A stretch of 64,000 nt of DNA. Source: JAEUMD01 sp050250815 (lineage in GTDB: Bacteria; Pseudomonadota; Alphaproteobacteria; Rhizobiales; Hyphomicrobiaceae). The DNA lies in the NCBI GenBank assembly GCA_050250815.1, contig JBFWNY010000016.1:24209-88208 (forward strand). The letters are read 5' to 3'. Positions 52,401 to 60,109 of the stretch are shown here, piece after piece (positions within the stretch are counted from its first letter, which is position 1; each line of letters opens with the position of its first letter). Made by a program: the position numbers and the translations under genes. The notes beneath the pieces are model-generated. The model had not been told where the DNA came from. It ran no database searches and worked only from the letters and a program-made list of their open reading frames with translations.

Positions 52401-52679
52401 ATGCATGCCGATTCCAAAGCCTGGCGCACCTACGCCTATGCCTCGTTCGCCGTTTCGCTGGGCATGATGGTACTGGGTGTCCTCGCGATCCCCGGTGAGA
52501 TCTGGATGAAGGGGCTTTTCCTCCTCGGAACCTTCTTCCTGGTCGGTTCGTGCTTCACGCTGTCGAAGGCGTTGCGCGACCAGCACGAAGCGGAAAACCT
52601 CGTCCACAAACTCGAAACCGCCAAGGCGGAGCGCATTTTGCGCGACTACGAGGGCCCCAAGGTTCGGGACATCAGATGA
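52401..52679 (+). CDS. YiaA/YiaB-type inner-membrane protein
   Basis: A 92-residue protein starting at 52401 (MHADSKAWRTYAYASFAVSL), with two helices (about 12-33 and 39-57) and a charged C-terminal helix (RDQHEAENLVHKLETAKAERI, in pieces). The AWRTYAYASFAVSLGMM and MKGLFLLGTFFLVGSCFTLSKALRD segments (in pieces) match the YiaAB two-helix family. It lies 58 bases after pspA, and together they probably form an envelope-stress unit. Confidence 0.88.
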   Translation: MHADSKAWRTYAYASFAVSLGMMVLGVLAIPGEIWMKGLFLLGTFFLVGSCFTLSKALRDQHEAENLVHKLETAKAERILRDYEGPKVRDIR

Positions 52680-52689
52680 TGGGGAAGCG

Positions 52690-52713
52690 GCCCGGCGCGC
52701 GAACGCGCCGGGC
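52690..52713. terminator. Bidirectional hairpin between convergent genes
   Basis: Perfect 10-bp stem GCCCGGCGCG / CGCGCCGGGC with loop CGAA, between the YiaA-like gene and the convergent secreted-protein gene. No T-run, but very stable. Confidence 0.6.
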
Positions 52714-52736
52714 TACAGCGACTTGAAAGGAGGGGT

Positions 52737-53066
52737 TCACCTCAGCAGGCGGAAGGTCCGGGTCCGCGCGCCGATGCCGCCGCCCGAGGACGAGCTGAAG
52801 CTGTCAGCGCCGGGCTTGGGGCGGCCGCCGCCGGAATGGGTATGGCTGTTGCACTGCGTGATACCGTTGTTGGTGCACGCGATACGGGCCTGGTAGTTGT
52901 TGGGGTAGGTGGCGTTGCAGCTTTCGACTACGGCGTCGACGCACGCTCCCTTGGAGTGCGCGTGCGCGCTTTGCGGCACGGCGAGCGCCGCGAAGGCGGC
53001 GGCCAGCGGCACGAGAAGCGACAGGGCTGAGGTTGCGGCGAGACGTTCAGCGCGGATACAGGACAT
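52737..53066 (-). CDS. Small secreted protein with twin CX7C motifs
   Basis: A 109-residue protein starting at 53066 (MSCIRAERLAATSALSLLVP), with a Sec signal ending SAHA. The mature region has C42-x7-C50-x13-C64-x7-C72 in GACVDAVVESCNATY and RIACTNNGITQCN. That is the same architecture as the 6724-6978 protein, though the sequences otherwise differ. A Gly/Ser-rich tail follows (SSSSGGGIGARTRTF). Likely periplasmic with two disulfides; function unknown. Confidence 0.78.
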   Translation of the reverse strand: MSCIRAERLAATSALSLLVPLAAAFAALAVPQSAHAHSKGACVDAVVESCNATYPNNYQARIACTNNGITQCNSHTHSGGGRPKPGADSFSSSSGGGIGARTRTFRLLR

Positions 53067-53208
53067 GGGATCTCCATCGATTCGATTTATAGTTTCGCTC
53101 TTAGTCCGGGAGCGTTTGCCCTCGGTCTCCCGAATCGTGTGTCGCGTGCCGCGAACACGAGGTTCATCGGGACCGAAGGGTTGAGAGCGAGATCGAGGGA
53201 GCACGAGA

Positions 53209-53922
53209 ATGAGAGCGCACTTGAAGGATGCCGTGACGAGTGTGGTGATCGCGCTCATTCTGGCCGCGGCATTTCAGACGGCGGCCTTCGCCACCTATCA
53301 CATTCCCTCCGAAAGCATGGTGCCTACGCTGGAGGTCGGCGACCGTCTGACGGTGTCGAAGTTCGCCTATGGCTACAGCCGTTATTCGCTGCCCTTCGAG
53401 ATGTCGCTCCCCGAAAGCTTCAAGGGCCGGCTGTTGCGCAAGCAGCCCTCGCGCGGCGACATCATCGTGTTCGTGCATCCGCGCCGCAGCGACCGGATGA
53501 TCAAGCGGCTGATAGGCCTGCCCGGCGACCGCATTGCAGTCGACAACGGCGAGGTCGTCCTCAATGGCAAGAAGCTCGAGAGGAAGCTCGAACGCCGTTA
53601 CAGGTTTCGCGAGTATCAGGGCGATGTCGTCGCGGTGAACCGCTACGTCGAGACGCTGCCCGGCGGCGTCTCCTACCCGACGCTGGAATTCGCCGATCGT
53701 CATCTGCGGCGCTCGATGCCGGAGATCGTCGTGCCGGAGGGGCGCTATTTCATGATGGGCGACAACCGCGACAACTCGGCCGACAGCCGCTTCGTCGAAA
53801 TGGGGCTGGTGCCGGAGGACAACCTCGTCGGACGGGCCGAGGCGATCCTCTATTCGTTCTACTCGTGCGAGCCCGAGCCGGGCCTGGAATGCGGCTCGCG
53901 GCGCTATCTGAAGGGCCTGTGA
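53209..53922 (+). CDS. lepB: Signal peptidase I
   Basis: A 237-residue type I signal peptidase that removes Sec signal peptides. One N-terminal anchor (about 8-26) is present. The catalytic Ser is S36 in IPSESMVPTL and the general-base Lys is K99 in RMIKRLIGLPGDR. Boxes D and E (YFMMGDNRDNSADSRF) are present. In alphaproteobacteria the housekeeping lepB is usually followed by rnc and era; here it stands alone, facing grpE, so it may be a second copy. Confidence 0.96.
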   Translation: MRAHLKDAVTSVVIALILAAAFQTAAFATYHIPSESMVPTLEVGDRLTVSKFAYGYSRYSLPFEMSLPESFKGRLLRKQPSRGDIIVFVHPRRSDRMIKRLIGLPGDRIAVDNGEVVLNGKKLERKLERRYRFREYQGDVVAVNRYVETLPGGVSYPTLEFADRHLRRSMPEIVVPEGRYFMMGDNRDNSADSRFVEMGLVPEDNLVGRAEAILYSFYSCEPEPGLECGSRRYLKGL

Positions 53923-53948
53923 GCTGAAGGGCCGGCGCGCGGCCAAGC

Positions 53949-54734
53949 CTAAGCGCCGCTGGACTTGTGCGGGCCTTCGCCATCGCCTTTGGCGCTGCTG
54001 GCGTTATCGCTCTGGGCCGAGTTTGCCGCCGGCTCGTCGCCCTCCTTCGGGCGCTTGGGACCGCCGCGCGCGACGACCACGATGGCGGGGCGCAGGCAGC
54101 GGTCTTCGATGACGTAGCCGGGCTCGAACATCTCCGCGACGGTGTTGTCGTATACCGACGTATCCTGACGCTCCATCACCGCCTGGTGCACGTTGGCATC
54201 GAACGGTTTGCCGACCGGCTCGATGCGGCGGACACCGTTCTGCGCGAGCACCTTGAGGTACTCCCGCTCGATCATCGCGATGCCTTCCAGCACGGACTTG
54301 AGCAAGTGGTTGTCGTCAGCGGCGCCGGGGGGAACCGCTTGGACCGCGCGGCGGAAGTTGTCGGCCACGCCGATCGTGTCCTGGGCAAAGCGCGAGATGG
54401 CATACTTCGCCGTCTCGGCTTTCTCGCGTTCCGCCCGCTTGCGCAGATTGTCGATGTCAGCATGCGCGCGCAGCAGGCGGTCGGTCAGATCGGCGATCTG
54501 GCCTTCGAGCTTGGCAACTTCTGCGGCATGGGCCTGCAAGAGATCCTGCGGCCGCAACTCCGCGGCTTCCGCTGCCGGCGCAGCTTCGGTAAGCGGTTCC
54601 GCCGGAGAGACGGGCTCCGCGGTCGGGCGGACTTCGGCCGTATCGACCGGCCTGCGCTCCTTGGGCTCGGCACCCGGCGCGGCTGGTCCGGCGGCGCTCT
54701 CCGGCTCGTTGGTCTTGGCGTTCTCGTCAGACAT
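53949..54734 (-). CDS. grpE: Nucleotide exchange factor GrpE
   Basis: GrpE releases ADP from DnaK. The product is 261 residues from 54734 (MSDENAKTNEPESAAGPAAP), longer than the roughly 200 of E. coli because of an acidic Pro/Ala-rich N-terminal stretch (1-70). The coiled coil (about 75-115, LRAHADIDNLRKRAEREKAET, in pieces) and the C-terminal beta domain (GKPFDANVHQAVMERQD; MFEPGYVIEDRCLRPAIVVVA) are standard. Downstream of hrcA with its own likely promoter. Confidence 0.97.
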   Translation of the reverse strand: MSDENAKTNEPESAAGPAAPGAEPKERRPVDTAEVRPTAEPVSPAEPLTEAAPAAEAAELRPQDLLQAHAAEVAKLEGQIADLTDRLLRAHADIDNLRKRAEREKAETAKYAISRFAQDTIGVADNFRRAVQAVPPGAADDNHLLKSVLEGIAMIEREYLKVLAQNGVRRIEPVGKPFDANVHQAVMERQDTSVYDNTVAEMFEPGYVIEDRCLRPAIVVVARGGPKRPKEGDEPAANSAQSDNASSAKGDGEGPHKSSGA

Positions 54735-54828
54735 CTGGCCCTCTAGCGGTCGTCGAAGCGGCGGCGCGAACACGCCCGATCGAGGGCATTGCCCGATGCC
54801 ATCGCCGCATATCGTGCTGATGCGCCCG

Positions 54829-54857
54829 ATATCTGTCCCCGGGACAAAAAAATCAAG
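54829..54857 (-). promoter_or_regulatory. Candidate promoter of grpE
   Basis: On the minus strand CTTGATT, a run of T, then ACAGATAT (54829-54836), with 16-17 bases between TTGATT and AGATAT. It could be read by the housekeeping or heat-shock sigma factor. The spacer contains the palindrome TGTCCCGGGGACA. It would give a leader of about 90 bases. Confidence 0.4.
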
Positions 54858-54899
54858 TCGGCGCGTCCGCGCACCTGCTCTCCGCGCCAGCCGGCGGGA

Positions 54900-55967
54900 T
54901 TAGCGCGAAAGCAGGCGGCCGACGAGCCTTGCCGTGTAGTCCACCATAGGAATGATTCGGGCATAGTTGATGCGCGTCGGGCCGATGACGCCCAGCACGC
55001 CCACCACCTTTCGTGTCTCGTCGCGGAACGGCGAAACCACGATCGAGGAGCCCGAGAGCGAGAAAAGCTTGTTCTCCGACCCGATGAAGATGCGCACCCC
55101 GTCCGCGTCCTCGGCCAATCGCAGCAGTTGCACCACCTCCTGCTTGGTCTCGAAGTCGTCGAACAGCTGGCGGATGCGCTCTAGGTCGTCGGCGACCGAA
55201 ACGTCCTTGAGCAGGTTCGCCTGGCCCCGCACGATGAGGCTCTTTCGGTCGTCGAGGCCGCCCGACCATTCCGCAAGGCCGGCCTTTATGACCTTCTGCG
55301 TGAGGGCATCGAGTTCTGCGCGTGCGGTCGCGAGTTCGGCCTCGATACGCGCCTGGGCTTCGGCAATGGTGAGGCCGCGGATCTGCGCGTTGAGGAAGTT
55401 GGCCGCCTCGGTGAGCGCCGATGGCGGCAGGCCAGCGGGCAGCGCGACGATGCGGTTCTCGATCGTCTGATCCTCGCTGACGAGAATGACCAGCGCCTTT
55501 TGCGGCTCGAGCGGGACGAACTCTATGTGCTTGAGCCTCGCCACCTGCTTTTCCGCGAGCACGACTCCCGCGCAGTGCGAAAGTCCCGAGATCATGTTGC
55601 TCGCTTCCGAGAGCACCTGATCGACACTCGACTGCCGCTGCTGCGTGATCTGGGTCTCGATCTGCCGCCGCTCGTCCTGCGTGAGGTCGCCGACTTCGAG
55701 CAGGCCATCGACGAACAGTCGCAGCCCGTCCTGCGTCGGCAGCCGGCCCGCCGAGGTGTGCGGCGCATAGATGAGGCCCAGGTGCTCCAGGTCCGACATC
55801 ACGTTGCGGATCGAGGCCGGCGACAGCGCCATCGGCAGCACGCGCGAGAGATTGCGTGATCCGACCGGTTCACCCGTCGCCAGATACGACTCCACGATCT
55901 GCCGCAGGATCGCGCGAGACCGGTCGTTGAGGCTGGTGAGGCTGCTCGGTTTGATCGGGGCGGCCAT
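54900..55967 (-). CDS. hrcA: Heat-inducible transcription repressor HrcA
   Basis: HrcA is the repressor that binds CIRCE elements. The 355-residue product starts at 55967 (MAAPIKPSSLTSLNDRSRAIL). A winged helix lies at about 15-90 (SYLATGEPVGSRNLSRVL; MALSPASIRNVMSDLEHLGLI; PHTSAGRLPTQDGLRLFVDGLL, in pieces), followed by the GAF-like domain. No CIRCE sequence is visible in this window upstream of hrcA or dnaK, so its targets, such as groESL, are probably elsewhere. Divergent from rph. Confidence 0.97.
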   Translation of the reverse strand: MAAPIKPSSLTSLNDRSRAILRQIVESYLATGEPVGSRNLSRVLPMALSPASIRNVMSDLEHLGLIYAPHTSAGRLPTQDGLRLFVDGLLEVGDLTQDERRQIETQITQQRQSSVDQVLSEASNMISGLSHCAGVVLAEKQVARLKHIEFVPLEPQKALVILVSEDQTIENRIVALPAGLPPSALTEAANFLNAQIRGLTIAEAQARIEAELATARAELDALTQKVIKAGLAEWSGGLDDRKSLIVRGQANLLKDVSVADDLERIRQLFDDFETKQEVVQLLRLAEDADGVRIFIGSENKLFSLSGSSIVVSPFRDETRKVVGVLGVIGPTRINYARIIPMVDYTARLVGRLLSR

Positions 55968-56011
55968 CGGGCGGGCGGATCTTCCTGGGCTGGAGGTCGA
56001 AGGTGGATTGA

Positions 56012-56041
56012 AAACTAGTTCTGGGTCCGGGCGCACGTCAA
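56012..56041 (-). promoter_or_regulatory. Candidate promoter of hrcA
   Basis: On the minus strand TTGACG (56036-56041), 18 bases, then TAGTTT (56012-56017), about 45 bases before the hrcA ATG. It is a reasonable sigma-70-like pair. No HrcA operator overlaps it. Confidence 0.4.
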
Positions 56042-56143
56042 ATGGGCGCGGGGTGCCCCGATTAAGCGGTTGAACCGCGCCCGCCCGTCTTCTAGCTTGC
56101 CCGCCTGCAATTCTCATGCGTCGGAAAAACCTCCCGGTGATCA

Positions 56144-56857
56144 ATGCGACCTTCCAAGCGACAGCCCGATGAGCTGAGGCGCGTCTCCATCGAACGTGCC
56201 GTTTCCATGCACGCCGAGGGCTCCTGCCTCATCAAGTTCGGCAATACCCACGTGCTGTGCACCGCGAGCCTGGAGGAGCGCGTGCCGTCCTGGCTCAAGG
56301 GCCAGGGACGGGGCTGGGTGACGGCCGAATATGCGATGCTGCCGCGCGCCACCTCTGATCGTACGCGCCGCGAGGTGACGACCGGCCATCCCTCCGGCCG
56401 CACGCAGGAGATCCAGCGACTGATCGGCCGTGCGCTGCGCGCGGTCGTCGACCTGACCAAGCTCGGCGAGCGGCAGATCACGGTCGACTGCGACGTCATC
56501 CAGGCTGACGGCGGCACGCGCACGGCCGCGATCACCGGCGCATGGGTGGCACTGCACGACTGCATCCACTGGATGCGCCTGCGCGATATGGTCAAGGATG
56601 GCGTCCTGCGCGATCAGGTGGCGGCCGTCTCGTGCGGCCTCTATGGCGGCGGGCCGGTGCTTGACCTCGACTATGCGGAGGATTCCAACGCCGACGCCGA
56701 TGCCAACTTCGTCATGACGGGATCGGGCGGCATCGTCGAGGTCCAGGGAACGGCTGAAACAGTGCCCTTCAGCCAGGAGAGCTTCGACAGCCTCATGGCG
56801 CTCGCCCGCAAGGGCATCGGCGAGCTGGTGCAGCTGCAGAAGCTGACGGTGGCCTGA
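56144..56857 (+). CDS. rph: Ribonuclease PH
   Basis: A phosphorolytic 3'-5' exonuclease that trims tRNA precursors. The 237-residue product, MRPSKRQPDELRRVSIERA onwards, shows the family-defining GWVTAEYAMLPRATSDRTRRE (in pieces), RTQEIQRLIGRALRAVVD, DCDVIQADGGTRTAAITGA and VEVQGTAE motifs. Its position opposite hrcA-grpE is conserved in this class. Confidence 0.98.
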   Translation: MRPSKRQPDELRRVSIERAVSMHAEGSCLIKFGNTHVLCTASLEERVPSWLKGQGRGWVTAEYAMLPRATSDRTRREVTTGHPSGRTQEIQRLIGRALRAVVDLTKLGERQITVDCDVIQADGGTRTAAITGAWVALHDCIHWMRLRDMVKDGVLRDQVAAVSCGLYGGGPVLDLDYAEDSNADADANFVMTGSGGIVEVQGTAETVPFSQESFDSLMALARKGIGELVQLQKLTVA

Positions 56858-56890
56858 GGCGTCTCGGCCGGTTCGCAGGGAGGCAGTGCG

Positions 56891-57316
56891 GTGCGCGCCG
56901 GCGGTGTTCTCGAAACGGTTCTCTATGCCGACGACCTCGCGGCCGCGGAGGCCTTCTACCGTGATGTGCTGGGCCTTGCCGTCTATGCCCGGCAGGAAGG
57001 TCGTCAGGTCTTCTTCAAGCTCGACGGTCAGATGCTGCTGATCTTCAATCCAGCGGCAACGAGCGAGCCGATCTCCCCCGCGGCCCGCCTGCCGGTGCCC
57101 CCGCACGGCGCGGTGGGGCCCGGACACGTCTGCTTCTCGGCAAGTGCCAGGGAGATAGAAAGCTGGAAGGCGCACCTTAAGAGCCGCGGTGTTGTCATCG
57201 AGTCGGATTTCCGCTGGCCGACCCGCGACGGCAGCGAAGGGGGGCGCTCCATCTATTTCCGCGATCCCGCAGGCAACTGCCTCGAGTTTGGCGAACCGCG
57301 CATCTGGGGGTTCTGA
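56891..57316 (+). CDS. VOC-family (glyoxalase/bleomycin-resistance fold) protein
   Basis: A 141-residue protein with a GTG start at 56891, preceded by GGGAGG. It has two VOC modules: VLETVLYADDLAAAEAFYRDVLGL (in pieces) and GPGHVCFSAS with SIYFRDPAGNCLEFGEPRIWG. Metal-ligand candidates are E8, H118-like GHVCF and the final E of LEFGE. Substrate unknown. It lies between rph and rdgB and is probably in the same operon. Confidence 0.92.
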   Translation: MRAGGVLETVLYADDLAAAEAFYRDVLGLAVYARQEGRQVFFKLDGQMLLIFNPAATSEPISPAARLPVPPHGAVGPGHVCFSASAREIESWKAHLKSRGVVIESDFRWPTRDGSEGGRSIYFRDPAGNCLEFGEPRIWGF

Positions 57317-57319
57317 GCC

Positions 57320-58207
57320 GTGACCGCCGCCAATCGTCTCGAGCCGGGGATGCGGCTTGTCGTGGCCAGCCATAACGCGGGCAAGGTCTGGGAGATCAAC
57401 CAGCTGCTTGCGCCTTTCGGGCTCGAGGCGGTTTCTGCCGGCGCTTTGGGTCTTACCGAGCCCGAGGAGACGGAAACCACCTTCATCGGCAATGCGCGGC
57501 TGAAAGCGGAGGCCGCGGCCGCCGGCTCGGGCCTGCCTGCGCTTGCCGACGATTCGGGCCTGGAGGTGTCCCTGCTGGGCGGTGCTCCGGGCATCTATTC
57601 GGCGCGCTGGGCCGGGCCGCAGAAGGACTTCGCGATCGCGATGCGCAAGGTCGCCGACGAGGTCGGTGCGCGCGACGGCTGGGCCGCGCCCGGCCCGGCG
57701 GCGAATTTCACGTCCGCCATCTGTCTTGCCTGGCCGGACGGCGGAACGCGATCGTTCGAGGGCAAAGTGCACGGACATCTCGTGTGGCCACCCCGCGGCG
57801 GCAACGGCTTTGGCTACGATCCCATGTTCGTGCCCGAAGGCCATACGCGGACGTTCGGCGAGATGGAGCCGGGCGAAAAGTACGCCATGTCGCATCGGAC
57901 TCGGGCCTTCGCCCAGTTCAAGGATGAGATGCTCTCGCATCTGCCGGTTCGCGCAACGCTGGCCGGCAATGCAGTTGACCAGCGGGCGGGCCTCGCCGCT
58001 GCTGCAGCCAACTTGTCGACGCGCGAGGAGTTGCTGGCCTTCATCGCCAATCTGGGTGCGCACTTGTCGGATGCCGGGGGAGCGTCGCAGTCGTTCGGCG
58101 ATGCGCTGGGGCACGTGCGCGCCTACCTCGACCGTGCGGAAGTCGAGAGCGAGCCGAAGTGGCGGCTCATCGCCAAAGCCCTGCTGGCGGCGTCGCGGCC
58201 CGTTTGA
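57320..58207 (+). CDS. rdgB: Non-canonical purine NTP pyrophosphatase with C-terminal extension
   Basis: RdgB/HAM1 hydrolyses dITP, ITP and XTP to keep deaminated purines out of DNA and RNA. It is 295 residues with a GTG start; the core may begin at M11. The motifs SHNAGKVWEI, FIGNARLKAEAA, ADDSGLEV, GGNGFGYDPMF and MSHRTRAF are intact over residues 10-200. Family members end near 200-215, but here about 85 further residues follow (helical, e.g. STREELLAFIANLGAHL and FGDALGHVRAYLDRA). That is an unexplained extra domain. It follows the VOC gene by 3 bases. Confidence 0.94.
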   Translation: MTAANRLEPGMRLVVASHNAGKVWEINQLLAPFGLEAVSAGALGLTEPEETETTFIGNARLKAEAAAAGSGLPALADDSGLEVSLLGGAPGIYSARWAGPQKDFAIAMRKVADEVGARDGWAAPGPAANFTSAICLAWPDGGTRSFEGKVHGHLVWPPRGGNGFGYDPMFVPEGHTRTFGEMEPGEKYAMSHRTRAFAQFKDEMLSHLPVRATLAGNAVDQRAGLAAAAANLSTREELLAFIANLGAHLSDAGGASQSFGDALGHVRAYLDRAEVESEPKWRLIAKALLAASRPV

Positions 58208-58294
58208 GCCGGCGCAGCCCTGCCCGCGCGACACTATTGATCATTGCAGCCGCTGACGCCGTGGCGTCTGCTCGGTGGCGAGAGGTGATTTGGA

Positions 58295-60010
58295 ATGGCC
58301 GGACAGCACCGCATGACGGGCTCAGAGCCGCCGAGCTTCGTCGAGCTGTTCACGCCCAAGCTCGTGACGGTTCTGCGGGAGGGCTACGGCCTTCCCCAGC
58401 TACGTGCCGACGCGCTCGCAGGCCTGACGGTTGCCATCGTCGCCCTGCCACTCTCGATGGCGATCGCAATCGGCGCTGGGCTGTCACCCGAAAAGGGGCT
58501 GTTCACGGCTATCGTCGGCGGCTTCATCATTTCCGCGCTGGGCGGCAGCCGCTTCCAGATCGGCGGTCCTGCAGGCGCCTTCATCGTGCTCATTGCGAGC
58601 ATTGTCGACCGTCACGGCTATGACGGTCTGGTACTGGCGACCACGATGGCAGGCGTCATGATGCTGGTCATCGGGTTCCTGCAGCTTGGCACCTACATCA
58701 AGTACATTCCCTTTCCGGTCACTGTCGGGTTCACGGCGGGCATCGCGGTCATCATCTTCGCGAGCCAGATAAAGGAAATTCTGGGTCTCGATCTCGAACG
58801 GGAGCCCGCGGCGCTGTTGCCCAAGATGGCCGCGATCACCTCGGCCATCGGATCGGTCAAACCGGCCGCCATCGGCGTGGCGGCATTTGCACTCTTCGTC
58901 ATTCTTGGCGTGAGGCGGTGGCGGCCCAAGTGGCCAGGTCTTCTGATCGCCGTCGTCGGCTCGGCGTTGCTGGCCCACGTTCTCGGGCTCGAGGTCTCCA
59001 CCATCGGCTCGCGCTTCGGCGAGGTGCCCCGCATGCTGCCTGCGCCGATTGCGCCTGAGTTCGACCTCGGAATGATGCATGCCGTGCTGCCCGATGCCGT
59101 TGCCATTGCGCTGCTCGGTGCGATCGAGTCGCTGCTTTCGGCCGTCGTCGCCGACGGGATGACGGGTCGCCGGCACCGGTCCAACTGCGAGTTGGTGGCG
59201 CAGGGCGTGGGCAACATCGCCGCCGTTGCCTTCGGCGGCATGTGCGTGACCGGCACCATTGCGCGCACCGCCACCAACGTGCGCAGCGGCGCGCATGGGC
59301 CGGTGTCGGGCATGCTGCACGCCCTGTATGTGCTGCTGCTGATGCTGCTAGCCGCGCCGCTGGCCGCCCACATCCCTCTCGCGAGCCTTGGCGCGGTGCT
59401 CGCGGTCGTCGCGTGGAACATGGCGGAGAAGCGCGAGTTCTGGCGCCTCATGCGGGCCTCGCGGGGCGATGCGCTGGTGCTGCTCACGACCTTCCTGCTC
59501 ACCATCTTCGAGGACTTGACGGTGGCAATCGGGGTGGGCGTGACGCTGGGTTCGTTCCTCTTCCTTCACCGGATGGCCGAAGCCGTAGCGGTGGAAACGG
59601 GCCGCAGTGTCATCCGGTCCGACGAAGCCGACACGGTCGGGCCCGACCGCACGACCTATGATGCCAATGCGGCAGACGAGGACGTCGTCGTCTACCGCAT
59701 CTATGGCGCCTTCTTCTTCGGGTCCACGTCCGCCGTCAGCAGCGTTCTCGAACGCATCGGTCGCCGCCCCAAGGCGTTCGTGCTCGACTTCTCGGACGTT
59801 CCTCTGGTCGACAGTACGGCCGCCAATGCGCTGGAGAGTGTCGTGCACAAGCTCGAGCAGTCGGGCACGAAGGTCTATTTCACCGGTGCGAGCAAAGGCG
59901 TACGGCGCACGTTGCTTGGCGCAGGCCTGCGCAAGCCGCTGGTCCGCTATGCCACCACGGCGGAGGATGCGGTTGCGCATTGGAGAAGTGAGCGCGGCGA
60001 TGCGCGCTGA
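58295..60010 (+). CDS. SulP-family anion transporter with STAS domain
   Basis: A 571-residue SLC26/SulP protein. The membrane domain (about 30-420) has the family start AGLTVAIVALPLSMAIAIGAGLSPEKGLF (in pieces), GGSRFQIGGPAGAF and the GNIAAVAFGGMCVTGTIARTATNVRSGA stretch (in pieces). The C-terminal STAS domain (about 450-560) carries VLDFSDVPLVDSTAANALESV. Substrate could be sulfate, bicarbonate or a dicarboxylate. It separates rdgB from hemW, which are usually adjacent. Confidence 0.95.
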   Translation: MAGQHRMTGSEPPSFVELFTPKLVTVLREGYGLPQLRADALAGLTVAIVALPLSMAIAIGAGLSPEKGLFTAIVGGFIISALGGSRFQIGGPAGAFIVLIASIVDRHGYDGLVLATTMAGVMMLVIGFLQLGTYIKYIPFPVTVGFTAGIAVIIFASQIKEILGLDLEREPAALLPKMAAITSAIGSVKPAAIGVAAFALFVILGVRRWRPKWPGLLIAVVGSALLAHVLGLEVSTIGSRFGEVPRMLPAPIAPEFDLGMMHAVLPDAVAIALLGAIESLLSAVVADGMTGRRHRSNCELVAQGVGNIAAVAFGGMCVTGTIARTATNVRSGAHGPVSGMLHALYVLLLMLLAAPLAAHIPLASLGAVLAVVAWNMAEKREFWRLMRASRGDALVLLTTFLLTIFEDLTVAIGVGVTLGSFLFLHRMAEAVAVETGRSVIRSDEADTVGPDRTTYDANAADEDVVVYRIYGAFFFGSTSAVSSVLERIGRRPKAFVLDFSDVPLVDSTAANALESVVHKLEQSGTKVYFTGASKGVRRTLLGAGLRKPLVRYATTAEDAVAHWRSERGDAR

Positions 60011-60109
60011 TCACTGAGAACGCTGCCCGGATCGTTTTCGTGTTGCGCGGGGCGCCCCGCTGGAGCATGGCTCTGCGCCATGATGCTGTCAGCGACGAGC
60101 GGCGAGGAT

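Noticed and set aside
55968..56143. CIRCE element between hrcA and rph
   Set aside because: I read both strands for TTAGCACTC and GAGTGCTAA or close variants and found none.
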